From positions 1-64,000 of the forward strand of contig DERN01000014.1 in NCBI GenBank assembly GCA_002360925.1: a stretch of 64,000 bases of DNA, written 5' to 3'. This document shows positions 9,544 to 17,593 of the stretch, piece by piece. The stretch is from Flavobacteriaceae bacterium UBA3339 (GTDB lineage: Bacteria > Bacteroidota > Bacteroidia > Flavobacteriales > Flavobacteriaceae). The notes under the pieces were generated by a model. It was not told the DNA's origin and searched no databases. It was given only the letters and a program-made list of their open reading frames with translations. Within the stretch, counting starts at the first letter, position 1, and every line of letters begins with the position of its first letter. The translations under genes and the position numbers were made by a program.

Positions 9544-9987
9544 ATGATAGAATTTAGATTTAAAGAAATACATATAGGTAAACTGATTGAAACAATGGTT
9601 TTGGAAAAAAATATTCTGCCAAATAGAATTTATAACTTCTTAGATATTGATGAAGTTGGTTTAGATAAAATATATAAGGCAAAAGATATTAAAACTGATT
9701 TATTGCTGCGTTGGTGCAAATTATTGGAATATGATTTTTTTAGAATTTATTCGCAGCATCTTTTATTATATGCACCTCCTGCGAATAACAATTATGTAAC
9801 GGTTTCTAACAAAAGAAGTAAGATGCCAACATTTAGCAAAAACTTATATACACCAGAGATTATACATTTTATTGTAGAGTTAGTAGAAAGAAAAGAAAAA
9901 ACACCTGCAGAAATTATTGAGAAATACCGTATTCCTAAAACAACTTTATATAAATGGATAAAGAAGCACAAAAAAGAAGAAAATTAG
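9544..9987 (+). CDS. HTH protein, first of an overlapping pair
   Basis: 147 residues. The N-terminal part (FKEIHIGKLIETMV ... LLLRWCKLLEYDFFRIYSQH) matches a common Flavobacteriaceae family often annotated as transposase or regulator. The C-terminal 45 residues form a helix-turn-helix (PAEIIEKYRIPKTTLYKWIKKHKK) like the Hin/transposase OrfA fold. No catalytic transposase domain, inverted repeats or target duplication were seen around it. It shares 34 nt with the next gene. Function is unknown; DNA binding is likely. Confidence 0.75.
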   Translation: MIEFRFKEIHIGKLIETMVLEKNILPNRIYNFLDIDEVGLDKIYKAKDIKTDLLLRWCKLLEYDFFRIYSQHLLLYAPPANNNYVTVSNKRSKMPTFSKNLYTPEIIHFIVELVERKEKTPAEIIEKYRIPKTTLYKWIKKHKKEEN

Positions 9988-10307
9988 GACCAAATTATTC
10001 TCAGATTTATAAAGATTTAATAAATCAAAAGTATCCGGAAAAAGCTGGGGAGTTTAAAAAAATATTAGATAAACAAATGTTAAGTTTTTTTGAAATACAA
10101 TCTATTAATCAACAACTTTTTGGGGTAAAAGAAAAAAGTAAGTTGTTTCAAGAACAAAGATATAGAGCCTATAACAAGCAAACAATTCGTAAAATATTGG
10201 CATATAAGAAAGAACATCAATTAAATAATACTCAGGTTGCGAATCATTTTAAGTTAAGTAGAAATACCGTTGCTAAATGGATTAAAATTTTCGAAGATCA
10301 GGTATGA
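9954..10307 (+). CDS. HTH protein, second of an overlapping pair
   Basis: 117 residues starting at ATG 9954, inside the end of the preceding gene. The N-terminal half is basic and helical. The C-terminal half has a helix-turn-helix (ILAYKKEHQLNNTQVANHF, then KLSRNTVAKWIKIF). The 34-nt overlap points to translational coupling, so the pair probably acts together. Base composition is as AT-rich as in the AraC gene, which suggests that all three arrived or diverged as a unit. I cannot assign a target. Confidence 0.7.
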   Translation: MDKEAQKRRKLGPNYSQIYKDLINQKYPEKAGEFKKILDKQMLSFFEIQSINQQLFGVKEKSKLFQEQRYRAYNKQTIRKILAYKKEHQLNNTQVANHFKLSRNTVAKWIKIFEDQV

Positions 10308-10430
10308 TATAACAAACAAGTATTTAAAATAGTCAAAATATATAAACAGTCAAATACAAAATTCATTACCTTTAAGTATTGCTTTGCGTTTCTTCATTTA
10401 AGGAGTTTCTGTAAAAGTAACTTTTATTAG

Positions 10431-11489
10431 ATGACAGGAATCATTACAGGCGTAGGACACTACATTCCTACAAAGACCATTTCCAATCTTTTTTTTGATC
10501 AACATGTTTTTTTGGATGAAAAAGGTCAGGCGTTAAAACAAGATAATGCTACAATTGCTGATAAATTAAAAGAAATAACAGGAATTGAAGAACGACGTTA
10601 TGCCGAAAATCATGAAGTAACCTCGCAATTAGGTTTTTATGCGGCAAAAGCTGCTATTGAAGATGCAGGAATTGATGCCGAAACACTTGATTATATCATT
10701 TTTGCTCATAATTTCGGAGATATTTCGTTTGGTACGGTACAATCGGATATGGTTCCTAGCTTGGCTTCCAGAGTTAAGCATCTATTGAATATAGAAAATA
10801 ATTTTTGCGTTGCTTATGATCTCCTTTTTGGATGTCCGGGATGGGTAGAAGGCGTTATTCAGGCAAATGCTTTTTTAAAAGCCGGAATTGCCGGCAAATG
10901 CCTTATTATTGGTGCTGAAACATTGTCTAGAGTAGTGGATATTCACGATCGCGACAGTATGATTTATGCAGATGGAGCCGGAGCTGTAATTTTAGAGATC
11001 GGAAATGAGAGTGCCGGCATAAAATCGCATGTATCGGCTTCTTATACACAGAAAGAAAACGAATATCTCTATTTCGGAAAATCGTATAACGATAAAAAAT
11101 GTCCGGATATAAAATACATTAAAATGAATGGAAGGCGGATTTATGAATTTGCTTTGACAAATGTTCCGCAAGCAATGAAGAAGTGCTTTGACCAAAGCGG
11201 ATATTCCATTGATCAGTTAGATAAAATCATCATCCATCAAGCAAACGAAAAAATGGATGAAGCGATTGTAAGTCGTTTTTATCAATTATATGGTTTGGAA
11301 ATGCAGAAAGACATTATGCCTATGGTTATTGGAAAATTAGGAAACAGCAGTGTAGCTACCATTCCTACTTTGCTTGGAATGATTTTAAAAGGAGAACTTC
11401 CGAATCATGCTATAAATAAAGGAAACGTAGTTTTATTTGCTTCGGTTGGAGCCGGAATGAATATTAATGCGTTTGTTTACGAATTTTAA
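10431..11489 (+). CDS. 3-oxoacyl-ACP synthase III (FabH-like) ketosynthase
   Basis: 352 residues with the thiolase fold of KAS III enzymes. The catalytic triad is visible: Cys in LLFGCPGW (about 135), His in IIIHQANEKM (about 275) and Asn in GKLGNSSVAT (about 308). These condense an acyl-CoA with malonyl-ACP or a related carrier. The active-site sequence differs from housekeeping FabH (usually AACAGF), so a specialised substrate is possible. It appears monocistronic, ending in a strong palindromic terminator. A near-consensus -7 box (TACCTTTA) lies about 60 nt upstream. Confidence 0.88.
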   Translation: MTGIITGVGHYIPTKTISNLFFDQHVFLDEKGQALKQDNATIADKLKEITGIEERRYAENHEVTSQLGFYAAKAAIEDAGIDAETLDYIIFAHNFGDISFGTVQSDMVPSLASRVKHLLNIENNFCVAYDLLFGCPGWVEGVIQANAFLKAGIAGKCLIIGAETLSRVVDIHDRDSMIYADGAGAVILEIGNESAGIKSHVSASYTQKENEYLYFGKSYNDKKCPDIKYIKMNGRRIYEFALTNVPQAMKKCFDQSGYSIDQLDKIIIHQANEKMDEAIVSRFYQLYGLEMQKDIMPMVIGKLGNSSVATIPTLLGMILKGELPNHAINKGNVVLFASVGAGMNINAFVYEF

Positions 11490-11525
11490 AAAGAAGGATA
11501 TGAAAATTTTCATATCCTTCTTTTT
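11488..11525. terminator. Bidirectional terminator
   Basis: A perfect 38-bp palindrome (arms 11488-11506 and 11507-11525) with A-runs and T-runs at its ends lies between the convergent FabH-like and cold-shock genes. It can terminate both. Confidence 0.9.
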
Positions 11526-11541
11526 AATATAAACAGGTTTG

Positions 11542-11964
11542 TTATTTTTGAATCTCTATTTCAATGGCGCGATGTCCTTTCGTCGTGGTTTCTTTTTTAT
11601 AGCTTACACGATCGTTCTTTTTAATAGGTTGTCGCTGTTGTTGTTGGTGAAAAAATACATTTTCCTTTGTTTCGTCTTCTGTGATAAAACCGTAACCTTT
11701 TTCGTTCATATAGGTTACAAGCCCTGTAAAGAAGTCTTCTTCATTTCTCTCATTCTCCTTTTTACGATCCGTTTCTGTATCTTGTACCTGAAGGTGAGGC
11801 GGCACATTGGTAAAGTTTCCGTTAATGTCGATATAAACCAACATTTCATCTAACGATTTTCCTTTATTGTTGTTCGCTTTACGATCTTCTCTTCTAAGTT
11901 GTTTATCTTGTTGTTTCTTTGCTTTTTTCTTGTTGTTCTCTTTTTTTCCAAAAGAATCTGCCAT
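11542..11964 (-). CDS. Cold-shock domain protein with basic N-terminal extension
   Basis: 140 residues. The first 45 are lysine/arginine/asparagine-rich and probably disordered. The C-terminal 65 form a cold-shock domain with a recognisable RNP1-like motif (KGYGFITED) and VFFH (RNP2-like). Such proteins bind single-stranded RNA. Its ATG lies 5 nt after the DEAD-box helicase stop, so they share an mRNA. CspA alone is about 70 residues, so this is the extended type found in Bacteroidota. An RNA chaperone working with the helicase is the likely role. Confidence 0.88.
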   Translation of the reverse strand: MADSFGKKENNKKKAKKQQDKQLRREDRKANNNKGKSLDEMLVYIDINGNFTNVPPHLQVQDTETDRKKENERNEEDFFTGLVTYMNEKGYGFITEDETKENVFFHQQQQRQPIKKNDRVSYKKETTTKGHRAIEIEIQK

Positions 11965-11969
11965 ATTTT

Positions 11970-13115
11970 TTATTGTTTTTTAGTTTTTAATTCAAGTTCT
12001 GGTTGATCTTTTCGTACAGGAATACGAAATCCGATTAGTTTTTCGATGTTTTTTAAATCTTTTTTACTGTCGGTATCGCAAAATGAAATGGCACTTCCCG
12101 CTGCACCTGCGCGCCCGGTTCTTCCTATACGGTGAACATATGTTTCGGGAACGTTCGGCAATTCATAGTTTATAACCTGAGGTAGTTCATCAATATCGAT
12201 TCCGCGTGCAGCAATATCGGTTGCAATCAACACTCCAATACGGCTGTTCTTAAAATCGTCTAACACACGTTGACGGGTATTTTGTGATTTATCTCCGTGA
12301 ATAGCTGCTGAAGGAATACCGGCTTTAATCAGCTTTTTTACCAATTTGTCTGCGCCGTATTTCGTTCTTGTAAAAATAAGCGTTCGTATTGAAGTACTAT
12401 TTTTTAATAAGTCTGTCAATAGTTCTACTTTTTGATCTTTTTCTACAAAGTAAACCGATTGTTTTACGGTTTCTGCGGTAGATGAAACCGGTGTTACATT
12501 TACTTCTTCCGGGCGATATAATAAAGACTGTGCAAAACTTCTTATTTCAGGAGGCATGGTTGCCGAGAAAAATAAAGTTTGTCTTTTCTTCGGAATCTTA
12601 GTCAGAATTTTTTTTACATCATGCACAAAGCCCATATCCAGCATTCGGTCTGCTTCATCTAAAACTAATATTTCTATATTTTGCAGATTTATAATGCCTT
12701 GATTTATAAAATCTAAAAGCCTTCCGGGAGTAGCAATAAGAATATTAACTCCTTTTTTTAGTGCTGTTACTTGTGCTCCTTGAGGTACGCCTCCAAAAAT
12801 AGCAAGATGAGAAAGCGATAGAAATTGCGAATACGTTTTAAAATTTTCATCAATTTGCAAGGCAAGCTCGCGAGTGGGTGTTAAAACTAATGCGCTGATT
12901 TGCTTTTTATCGACTTTTTTTTGGTGTAGTAACTGCAAGATCGGAATGGCAAATGAGGCTGTTTTTCCGGTTCCGGTTTGTGCACATCCAATCAAATCTT
13001 TTTTATTTAAGACAATCGGAATAGCACGTTGCTGTATTTCTGTTGGTGTTGTATATCCCGTTTTTTGCAATGCTTTTGTAATTTCGGGGATAATATTTAG
13101 TTCATCAAAATTCAT
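11970..13115 (-). CDS. DEAD-box ATP-dependent RNA helicase
   Basis: 381 residues from the ATG at 13115; a TTG 11 codons earlier is less likely. Motifs in order: Q motif (YTTPTEIQQRAIP), Walker A AQTGTGKT, PTRELA, DEAD (VLDEADRML), SAT, RGIDI and HRIGRTGR. It lacks a long C-terminal RNA-binding extension, so it resembles RhlE-type core helicases. It unwinds RNA duplexes in ribosome assembly or mRNA decay, typically in the cold. It sits between an RRM gene and a CSD gene on the same strand. Confidence 0.95.
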   Translation of the reverse strand: MNFDELNIIPEITKALQKTGYTTPTEIQQRAIPIVLNKKDLIGCAQTGTGKTASFAIPILQLLHQKKVDKKQISALVLTPTRELALQIDENFKTYSQFLSLSHLAIFGGVPQGAQVTALKKGVNILIATPGRLLDFINQGIINLQNIEILVLDEADRMLDMGFVHDVKKILTKIPKKRQTLFFSATMPPEIRSFAQSLLYRPEEVNVTPVSSTAETVKQSVYFVEKDQKVELLTDLLKNSTSIRTLIFTRTKYGADKLVKKLIKAGIPSAAIHGDKSQNTRQRVLDDFKNSRIGVLIATDIAARGIDIDELPQVINYELPNVPETYVHRIGRTGRAGAAGSAISFCDTDSKKDLKNIEKLIGFRIPVRKDQPELELKTKKQ

Positions 13116-13127
13116 ATTATATGATTT

Positions 13128-13176
13128 GGGTCTCCGGTGTTTGTTCAATAATTAATTTCAAGAAATCCGGAGATCC
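13128..13176 (-). promoter_or_regulatory. Stem-loop in the leader between RRM and helicase genes
   Basis: Arms 13128-13137 (GGGTCTCCGG) and 13167-13176 (CCGGAGATCC) pair over 10 bp with one wobble, around a 29-nt AT-rich loop just upstream of the helicase start. It could be a temperature-sensitive mRNA structure or a processing site; no T-run follows. Confidence 0.5.
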
Positions 13177-13234
13177 GATTATAAAATGAAATGATCTTTA
13201 AAATAAAACGACGTTGCTTTATGCAATCTAAAAC

Positions 13235-13498
13235 CTAAAAACGTTTGCGGTTTTCTTCTCTTGGTTTAGATTCCTTTACATTAATGGTACGTTGATTAAG
13301 TACGGTTTGATTTAATTGTGTTATTGCATTTTCGGCTTCAGTTGTATTGGTCATTTCAACAAAAGCAAAACCTTTAGAACGTCCTGAAAAGTTGTCTTTT
13401 ATAATTTTTGTTGAAATAACTTGACCAAATTGACTAAATAGTTCGTTTAAATCTTCTTCCGAAGTATGAAAACTAAGATTGCTTACATAAATATTCAT
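13235..13498 (-). CDS. RRM-domain RNA-binding protein
   Basis: 87 residues from the ATG at 13498 (an adjacent ATG at 13501 is also possible). The whole protein is one RNA recognition motif: RNP2 is MNIYVSNLSF and RNP1 is KGFAFVEM. A short basic tail follows. Such small RRM proteins are typical of Bacteroidota and cyanobacteria and are often cold-induced. The frame extends 38 codons upstream, but that part is low-complexity leader with a -7 promoter box at its far end. It is first in line with the helicase and CSD genes. Confidence 0.9.
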   Translation of the reverse strand: MNIYVSNLSFHTSEEDLNELFSQFGQVISTKIIKDNFSGRSKGFAFVEMTNTTEAENAITQLNQTVLNQRTINVKESKPREENRKRF

Positions 13499-13609
13499 CA
13501 TAATAAAAATAGAAAGAAAGCAACTGAAAAGCGAAAGCTGAGAGAAAAAAAATATTATTTTAAACCGTATCAGGTAAAGCAGGGCAGGAGCCGACTTGTT
13601 AATTGAGTA

Positions 13610-13617
13610 CAAAAGTA
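13610..13617 (-). promoter_or_regulatory. -7 promoter box (TACTTTTG) for the RRM gene
   Basis: Exact match to the Bacteroidota -7 consensus TAnnTTTG on the minus strand. A start about 5 nt downstream would give a leader of about 105 nt, unusually long here and typical of cold-shock mRNAs. Confidence 0.6.
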
Positions 13618-13756
13618 CGATAAATAGTTGGATAAGAATTTATTCTAATAGAAAAGAATGAATTAAACTTGTTGAGAATACAAATACTTGTATAATTATT
13701 TTAATAATGATGATCTATTAAAAAAATTTAAAAAGTGTTGTGAATAAAAAATACAT

Positions 13757-13772
13757 ATCGTAATATTGCGAT
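13757..13772. promoter_or_regulatory. Probable ArsR operator over the arsR -7 box
   Basis: ATCG-N8-CGAT near-palindrome (ATCGTAATATTGCGAT) that contains the -7-like element TAATATTG (13761-13768). A repressor bound here would block its own promoter. Transcription would begin near 13773, downstream of the ATG at 13771. Confidence 0.65.
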
Positions 13773-13788
13773 GTTAAATAAAGTTATT

Positions 13789-14118
13789 ATGGGCGTTACA
13801 AAAACCAACATGTATTCTGTTGAGCAAAATGAGCTAGCTTCGCTTTTTAAAGTTCTGGGGCATCCTGCGCGAATTGCTATTTTACAATATATTATAGATC
13901 AAAAAGCTTGTATTTGTAATGATTTGGTTGATGAATTAGGTTTGGCTCAGGCTACTATTTCACAACATTTAAAGGAACTTAAAAATATTGGAATTATAAA
14001 AGGAACCATTGAAGGAAAATCTGTTTGTTATTGTATTGAAGAAAAAGTTTGGAAATCCTTTCAAGAAAATTTCAATACATTCTTTAATCAAAACGTGAAT
14101 ATAAACGAGTGTTGTTAA
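13789..14118 (+). CDS. arsR: ArsR-family metalloregulator
   Basis: 109 residues from ATG 13789. I prefer this to the ATG at 13771 because that codon lies in the operator and upstream of the predicted transcript start. Winged helix-turn-helix with LGHPARIAIL and ATISQHLKELK (recognition helix). The KACICNDLV segment carries the CxC site typical of arsenic-sensing ArsR, and the C-terminus ends NECC. It should repress the operon that follows until trivalent arsenic binds. Confidence 0.92.
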   Translation: MGVTKTNMYSVEQNELASLFKVLGHPARIAILQYIIDQKACICNDLVDELGLAQATISQHLKELKNIGIIKGTIEGKSVCYCIEEKVWKSFQENFNTFFNQNVNINECC

Positions 14119-14136
14119 AGCTTTTTTTTGATCTTA

Positions 14137-14156
14137 ATATCGTAAAAACGCTATAT
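14137..14156. promoter_or_regulatory. Second ArsR-like operator
   Basis: ATATCGTAAAAACGCTATAT is an imperfect inverted repeat sharing the half-site ATATCGTAA with the operator upstream of arsR. It lies between arsR and the next gene, which suggests a second regulated site. Confidence 0.45.
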
Positions 14157-14189
14157 GTAAATATATCATAAATTTAAAATTAAATTATC

Positions 14190-14663
14190 ATGAAGTTATC
14201 TCAAATTAAAGAAATACTACCAACATTAGAAACAGTAGCATTTCAGTTAGAAAATGGAACATTTGTACCGGAACATTTTCATGTTACGGAAGTTGGACAA
14301 ATTATTAAAAATTTTATTGATTGTGGAGGTGTAATTAGAACCGAAAAGACTGTAAACTTTCAATTATGGAATGCTGACGATTATGAGCATAGATTAAAAC
14401 CGCGAAAACTTTTAAATATTATAAAGCTTTCTGAAGAAAAATTAGCGATTGAAGATGCAGAAATTGAAGTGGAATATCAAACAGAAACCATTGGTAAATA
14501 TGATTTAGATTTTAGTGGAAAACACTTTATTCTGAAAAATAAAACAACAGCTTGTTTAGCCGAAGATGCTTGCGGTATACCTTCTGAAAAGCAGAAAAGA
14601 AATTTAATCAACTTAACAGACAATCAATCTTCATGTTGCACACCAGATTCTAGATGTTGTTAA
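14190..14663 (+). CDS. DUF6428 family protein, arsenic operon
   Basis: 157 residues, cytoplasmic, without signal peptide. The first 100 residues (LETVAFQLENGTFVPEHFHVTEVG) match a small family seen in Bacteroidota next to arsR. The C-terminus is cysteine-rich (SSCCTPDSRCC, with ACLAEDACG earlier), suggesting binding of a soft metal or metalloid. The HFHVTEVG stretch resembles a cupin-like metal site, but this is only a resemblance. The role is unknown; arsenic buffering or handover to the efflux pump is inference. Confidence 0.75.
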   Translation: MKLSQIKEILPTLETVAFQLENGTFVPEHFHVTEVGQIIKNFIDCGGVIRTEKTVNFQLWNADDYEHRLKPRKLLNIIKLSEEKLAIEDAEIEVEYQTETIGKYDLDFSGKHFILKNKTTACLAEDACGIPSEKQKRNLINLTDNQSSCCTPDSRCC

Positions 14664-14790
14664 TTTTTCCGATTTTTTAATGTCAACATCCATTTTCTGT
14701 TTGAAATGACTGAAATACTTAAATAAGATATTTTAAAAATGTGTTTCACGTTTAAAATAATCTGATAAGTTTTTTCTATAAAAAAGTTTA

Positions 14791-15924
14791 ATGAAAAACA
14801 ATGTAAGTATAAAAGAAATTGTCCGTTTGTTTCTAAAGCTTGGATTTCTTGGCTTTGGAGGTCCTGCGGCCCATATTGCAATGATGCAGCAAGAAGTTGT
14901 AGCAAAAAGAAAATGGATGAGCGAACAACATTTTTTAGATTTGTTGGGAGCTACCAATCTAATTCCAGGTCCTAATAGTACCGAAATGGCGATACATATT
15001 GGATACGATAAAAGAGGATGGAAAGGTATGTTGGCTGCTGGCTTATGTTTTATACTTCCGGCGGTTTTTATCACAGGTATTTTTGCGTTTCTTTATCGAA
15101 AATATGGGCACTTACCCGAAGTAGAGCTTTTTGTATATGGAATAAAACCTGCTGTTATTTCGGTTATTCTTGGAGCAATTTATCCATTGGCAAAGAAATC
15201 TGTAAAGACTTTTTTCTTGGCGATTATGGCCATAACAGTACTAATTACATCACTATTCGGAATTAACGAAATTTATTTGATGTTTGGTGCTGGTTTATTT
15301 GGCGTAGCTTATTTTTATGTTCAAACCATTAAACACCAAAATACTTTGCAAAATGTAATTCCTTTTTTCATTTTGCAGTTGGGCGGAACGACCTTGTTTT
15401 CTGAAATAAACATTCGATTATTTTGGATTTTTCTTAAAATAGGAGCTGTTCTTTATGGAAGCGGTTACGTACTCTTTGCTTTTTTAGATACAGAATTGGT
15501 GCAAGCCGGGTTACTTTCAAGGCAACAATTAATGGACGCTATAGCAGTAGGGCAGTTTACTCCCGGACCTGTTTTTTCGTCGGTAACATTTATCGGTTAT
15601 CAAATAAATGGTATTTCAGGTGCATTATGGTCAACAATTGCTATTTTTCTTCCTTCTTTTGTATTGGTTGCTTTAATAAATCCTTTAATGAAAAAAATGC
15701 GTCAGTCTAAATTACTGTCAGTTTTTTTAGATTCGGTAAATGTTGCAGCTATTGCTCTTATTGCATCTGTATGTTTTACAATGGGAAATGAAGCTATTGC
15801 AGATTGGCGAACTTTATTAATTGCTGTTATCAGTATTTTCGTTGTATTTCGATTTAAAAAATTAAACAGTGCTTTTGTTATTTTAGGAGGAGCATTTTTA
15901 GGATTATTATTATACCAACTTTAA
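14791..15924 (+). CDS. chrA: Chromate transporter family protein
   Basis: 377 residues, about ten membrane segments. It has the two-fold repeat of long-chain CHR proteins: FLGFGGPAAHIAMMQQE ... NLIPGPNSTEMAI in the first half and a diverged copy (LYGSGYVLFAFLDTELV ... QFTPGPVFSSV) in the second. ChrA proteins export chromate by proton-coupled transport. Its presence inside an arsenic operon is seen in several Bacteroidota; whether it moves chromate or another oxyanion here cannot be told. The next gene follows 9 nt downstream. Confidence 0.92.
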   Translation: MKNNVSIKEIVRLFLKLGFLGFGGPAAHIAMMQQEVVAKRKWMSEQHFLDLLGATNLIPGPNSTEMAIHIGYDKRGWKGMLAAGLCFILPAVFITGIFAFLYRKYGHLPEVELFVYGIKPAVISVILGAIYPLAKKSVKTFFLAIMAITVLITSLFGINEIYLMFGAGLFGVAYFYVQTIKHQNTLQNVIPFFILQLGGTTLFSEINIRLFWIFLKIGAVLYGSGYVLFAFLDTELVQAGLLSRQQLMDAIAVGQFTPGPVFSSVTFIGYQINGISGALWSTIAIFLPSFVLVALINPLMKKMRQSKLLSVFLDSVNVAAIALIASVCFTMGNEAIADWRTLLIAVISIFVVFRFKKLNSAFVILGGAFLGLLLYQL

Positions 15925-15933
15925 AATATCGAG

Positions 15934-16545
15934 ATGTATTACAAATTATCTAAAACAATCGAAAAGCTGTATCCTTTTTATGTTAGTGAAGAACGCAAAA
16001 CTGTAATTGAACCATTAATTGAATATATTCAAAACAGACTGAAAAATAAACAGCAAATCAATATTAATTTCATCTGTACCCATAATTCGCGCCGTAGCTT
16101 ATTAGCTCAGGTTTGGGCACAAACAGCAAGTACATATTTTAATGTTCCAAATGTGTCTTGTTATTCGGGCGGAACAGAAGAAACTGCTTTGTTTCCAATA
16201 ATTGCAGAAACTTTGGTTCGTCAGGGATTTCGTGTGTTTAAAATTTCTGAAGGTAGTAATCCAATACAAGCTATAAAGTACAGCGATAATGATTTTCCTA
16301 TTATAGGATTTTCAAAGAAACATAATGATCCTTTCAATCCAATATCAGATTTTGCTGCTGTAATGACATGCTCACAAGCAGATGATGAGTGTCCGTTTAT
16401 TGCAAGGGCTGAAAAAAGAATCCTTATTACATTTGACGATCCAAAAGATTCGGACTTTACACCAGAACAACAAACAGTTTATGACCAAAGAAGCTTGCAA
16501 ATAGCTACAGAAATGTTTTACGTTTTTTCAAAAATAAATCTTTAA
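15934..16545 (+). CDS. Arsenate reductase-like low-molecular-weight phosphatase
   Basis: 203 residues. An unusual N-terminal extension of about 44 residues precedes the P-loop CTHNSRRS (C48, R54), the CX5R phosphate or arsenate site. The motif CSQADDEC keeps both cysteines equivalent to Cys82 and Cys89 of staphylococcal ArsC, so thioredoxin-coupled reduction of arsenate to arsenite is likely. The P-loop itself differs from the usual CTGNSCRS. It lies 4 nt upstream of the Acr3 gene, whose pump would expel the product. Confidence 0.85.
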   Translation: MYYKLSKTIEKLYPFYVSEERKTVIEPLIEYIQNRLKNKQQININFICTHNSRRSLLAQVWAQTASTYFNVPNVSCYSGGTEETALFPIIAETLVRQGFRVFKISEGSNPIQAIKYSDNDFPIIGFSKKHNDPFNPISDFAAVMTCSQADDECPFIARAEKRILITFDDPKDSDFTPEQQTVYDQRSLQIATEMFYVFSKINL

Positions 16546-16549
16546 AATT

Positions 16550-17593
16550 ATGCAACCCAAATTAAAATTTCTAGATCGTTATCTAACTTTATGGATCTTC
16601 CTTGCAATGGCAGTAGGTATTGGTTTGGGATATTTGTTTCCTAGTATTTCAAAAGTTACAAATACTTTATCTGTAGGCACTACCAATATACCTTTAGCAA
16701 TTGGTTTAATACTTATGATGTACCCGCCATTAACTAAGGTTGATTATTTTTTGCTGCCTCAGGTATTTAAAGATAAAAAAGTGATAGGAATATCGTTGTT
16801 TCTCAATTGGTTTGTAGGTACCTTATTAATGTTTGGTTTAGCAGTTTTGTTTTTACGAAACGAACCCGATTATATGACTGGCTTAATATTGATTGGCTTG
16901 GCAAGATGTATTGCAATGGTAATTGTTTGGAGCGATTTAGCAAAAGCAAACCGAGAATATACTGCTATGTTAGTTGCTTTAAACAGTATCTTTCAAGTAT
17001 TTTCTTATAGCTTTTTAGTTTGGCTGTTTATAAATATATTACCTAGCAAATTAGGTTTGGCTAATTTCAATATAAGCGTATCAATGAAAGATGTAACGGA
17101 AAGTGTATTGATATACTTAGGTATTCCGTTTTTAGCAGGTTTCATTACCCGATACACTTTGGTGAAAACAAAAGGGATAAACTGGTATAATAAAAAATTT
17201 GTTCCTAAAATATCGCCTATAACATTATATGCTTTATTGTTTACTATTGTTATAATGTTTAGTTTGAAAGGAGATAAAATTTTAGAATTGCCATTAGATG
17301 TTTTTAAAATAGCAATTCCACTGGTTATTTACTTTGTATTAATGTTCTTTGTGAGTTTTTTTATAAATAAATCTCTTAAAATACCTTACGATAAAAACGC
17401 TTCAATTGCGTTTACAGCTACAGGTAACAACTTTGAATTGGCAATTGCAGTTGCTATTGCAGTATTTGGAATTAATTCTCCGCAGGCATTTGTTGGTGTT
17501 ATAGGTCCATTAGTTGAAGTTCCGGTGCTAATATTATTAGTTAAAGCTAGTTTAAGATTAAAAAAAATATACTATAACAATAAAAAAATCTAA
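16550..17593 (+). CDS. Acr3-type arsenite efflux transporter
   Basis: 347 residues with ten predicted membrane segments. Acr3 signatures include LGYLFPSI near the N-terminus, GLILMMYPPLTKVDY, and the conserved cysteine in GLARCIAMVIVW. Acr3 exports arsenite (and sometimes antimonite) by proton exchange. It is last in the operon after the reductase. Its stop codon overlaps by 4 nt the convergent DUF389 gene, and no terminator hairpin is visible between them. Confidence 0.94.
   Translation: MQPKLKFLDRYLTLWIFLAMAVGIGLGYLFPSISKVTNTLSVGTTNIPLAIGLILMMYPPLTKVDYFLLPQVFKDKKVIGISLFLNWFVGTLLMFGLAVLFLRNEPDYMTGLILIGLARCIAMVIVWSDLAKANREYTAMLVALNSIFQVFSYSFLVWLFINILPSKLGLANFNISVSMKDVTESVLIYLGIPFLAGFITRYTLVKTKGINWYNKKFVPKISPITLYALLFTIVIMFSLKGDKILELPLDVFKIAIPLVIYFVLMFFVSFFINKSLKIPYDKNASIAFTATGNNFELAIAVAIAVFGINSPQAFVGVIGPLVEVPVLILLVKASLRLKKIYYNNKKI

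Noticed and set aside
9544..10307. Possible insertion sequence (HTH pair with transposase-like motifs)
   Set aside because: No DDE catalytic domain, no terminal inverted repeats and no target duplication were found around it.
11539..11853. Plus-strand open frame of 104 codons
   Set aside because: It is the antisense shadow of the cold-shock gene and hydrophobic only because of the opposite strand's composition.
13771..13788. arsR start at the first ATG (13771)
   Set aside because: This codon is part of the operator palindrome and lies upstream of the predicted transcription start; homologues begin MGxTKT, which fits 13789.
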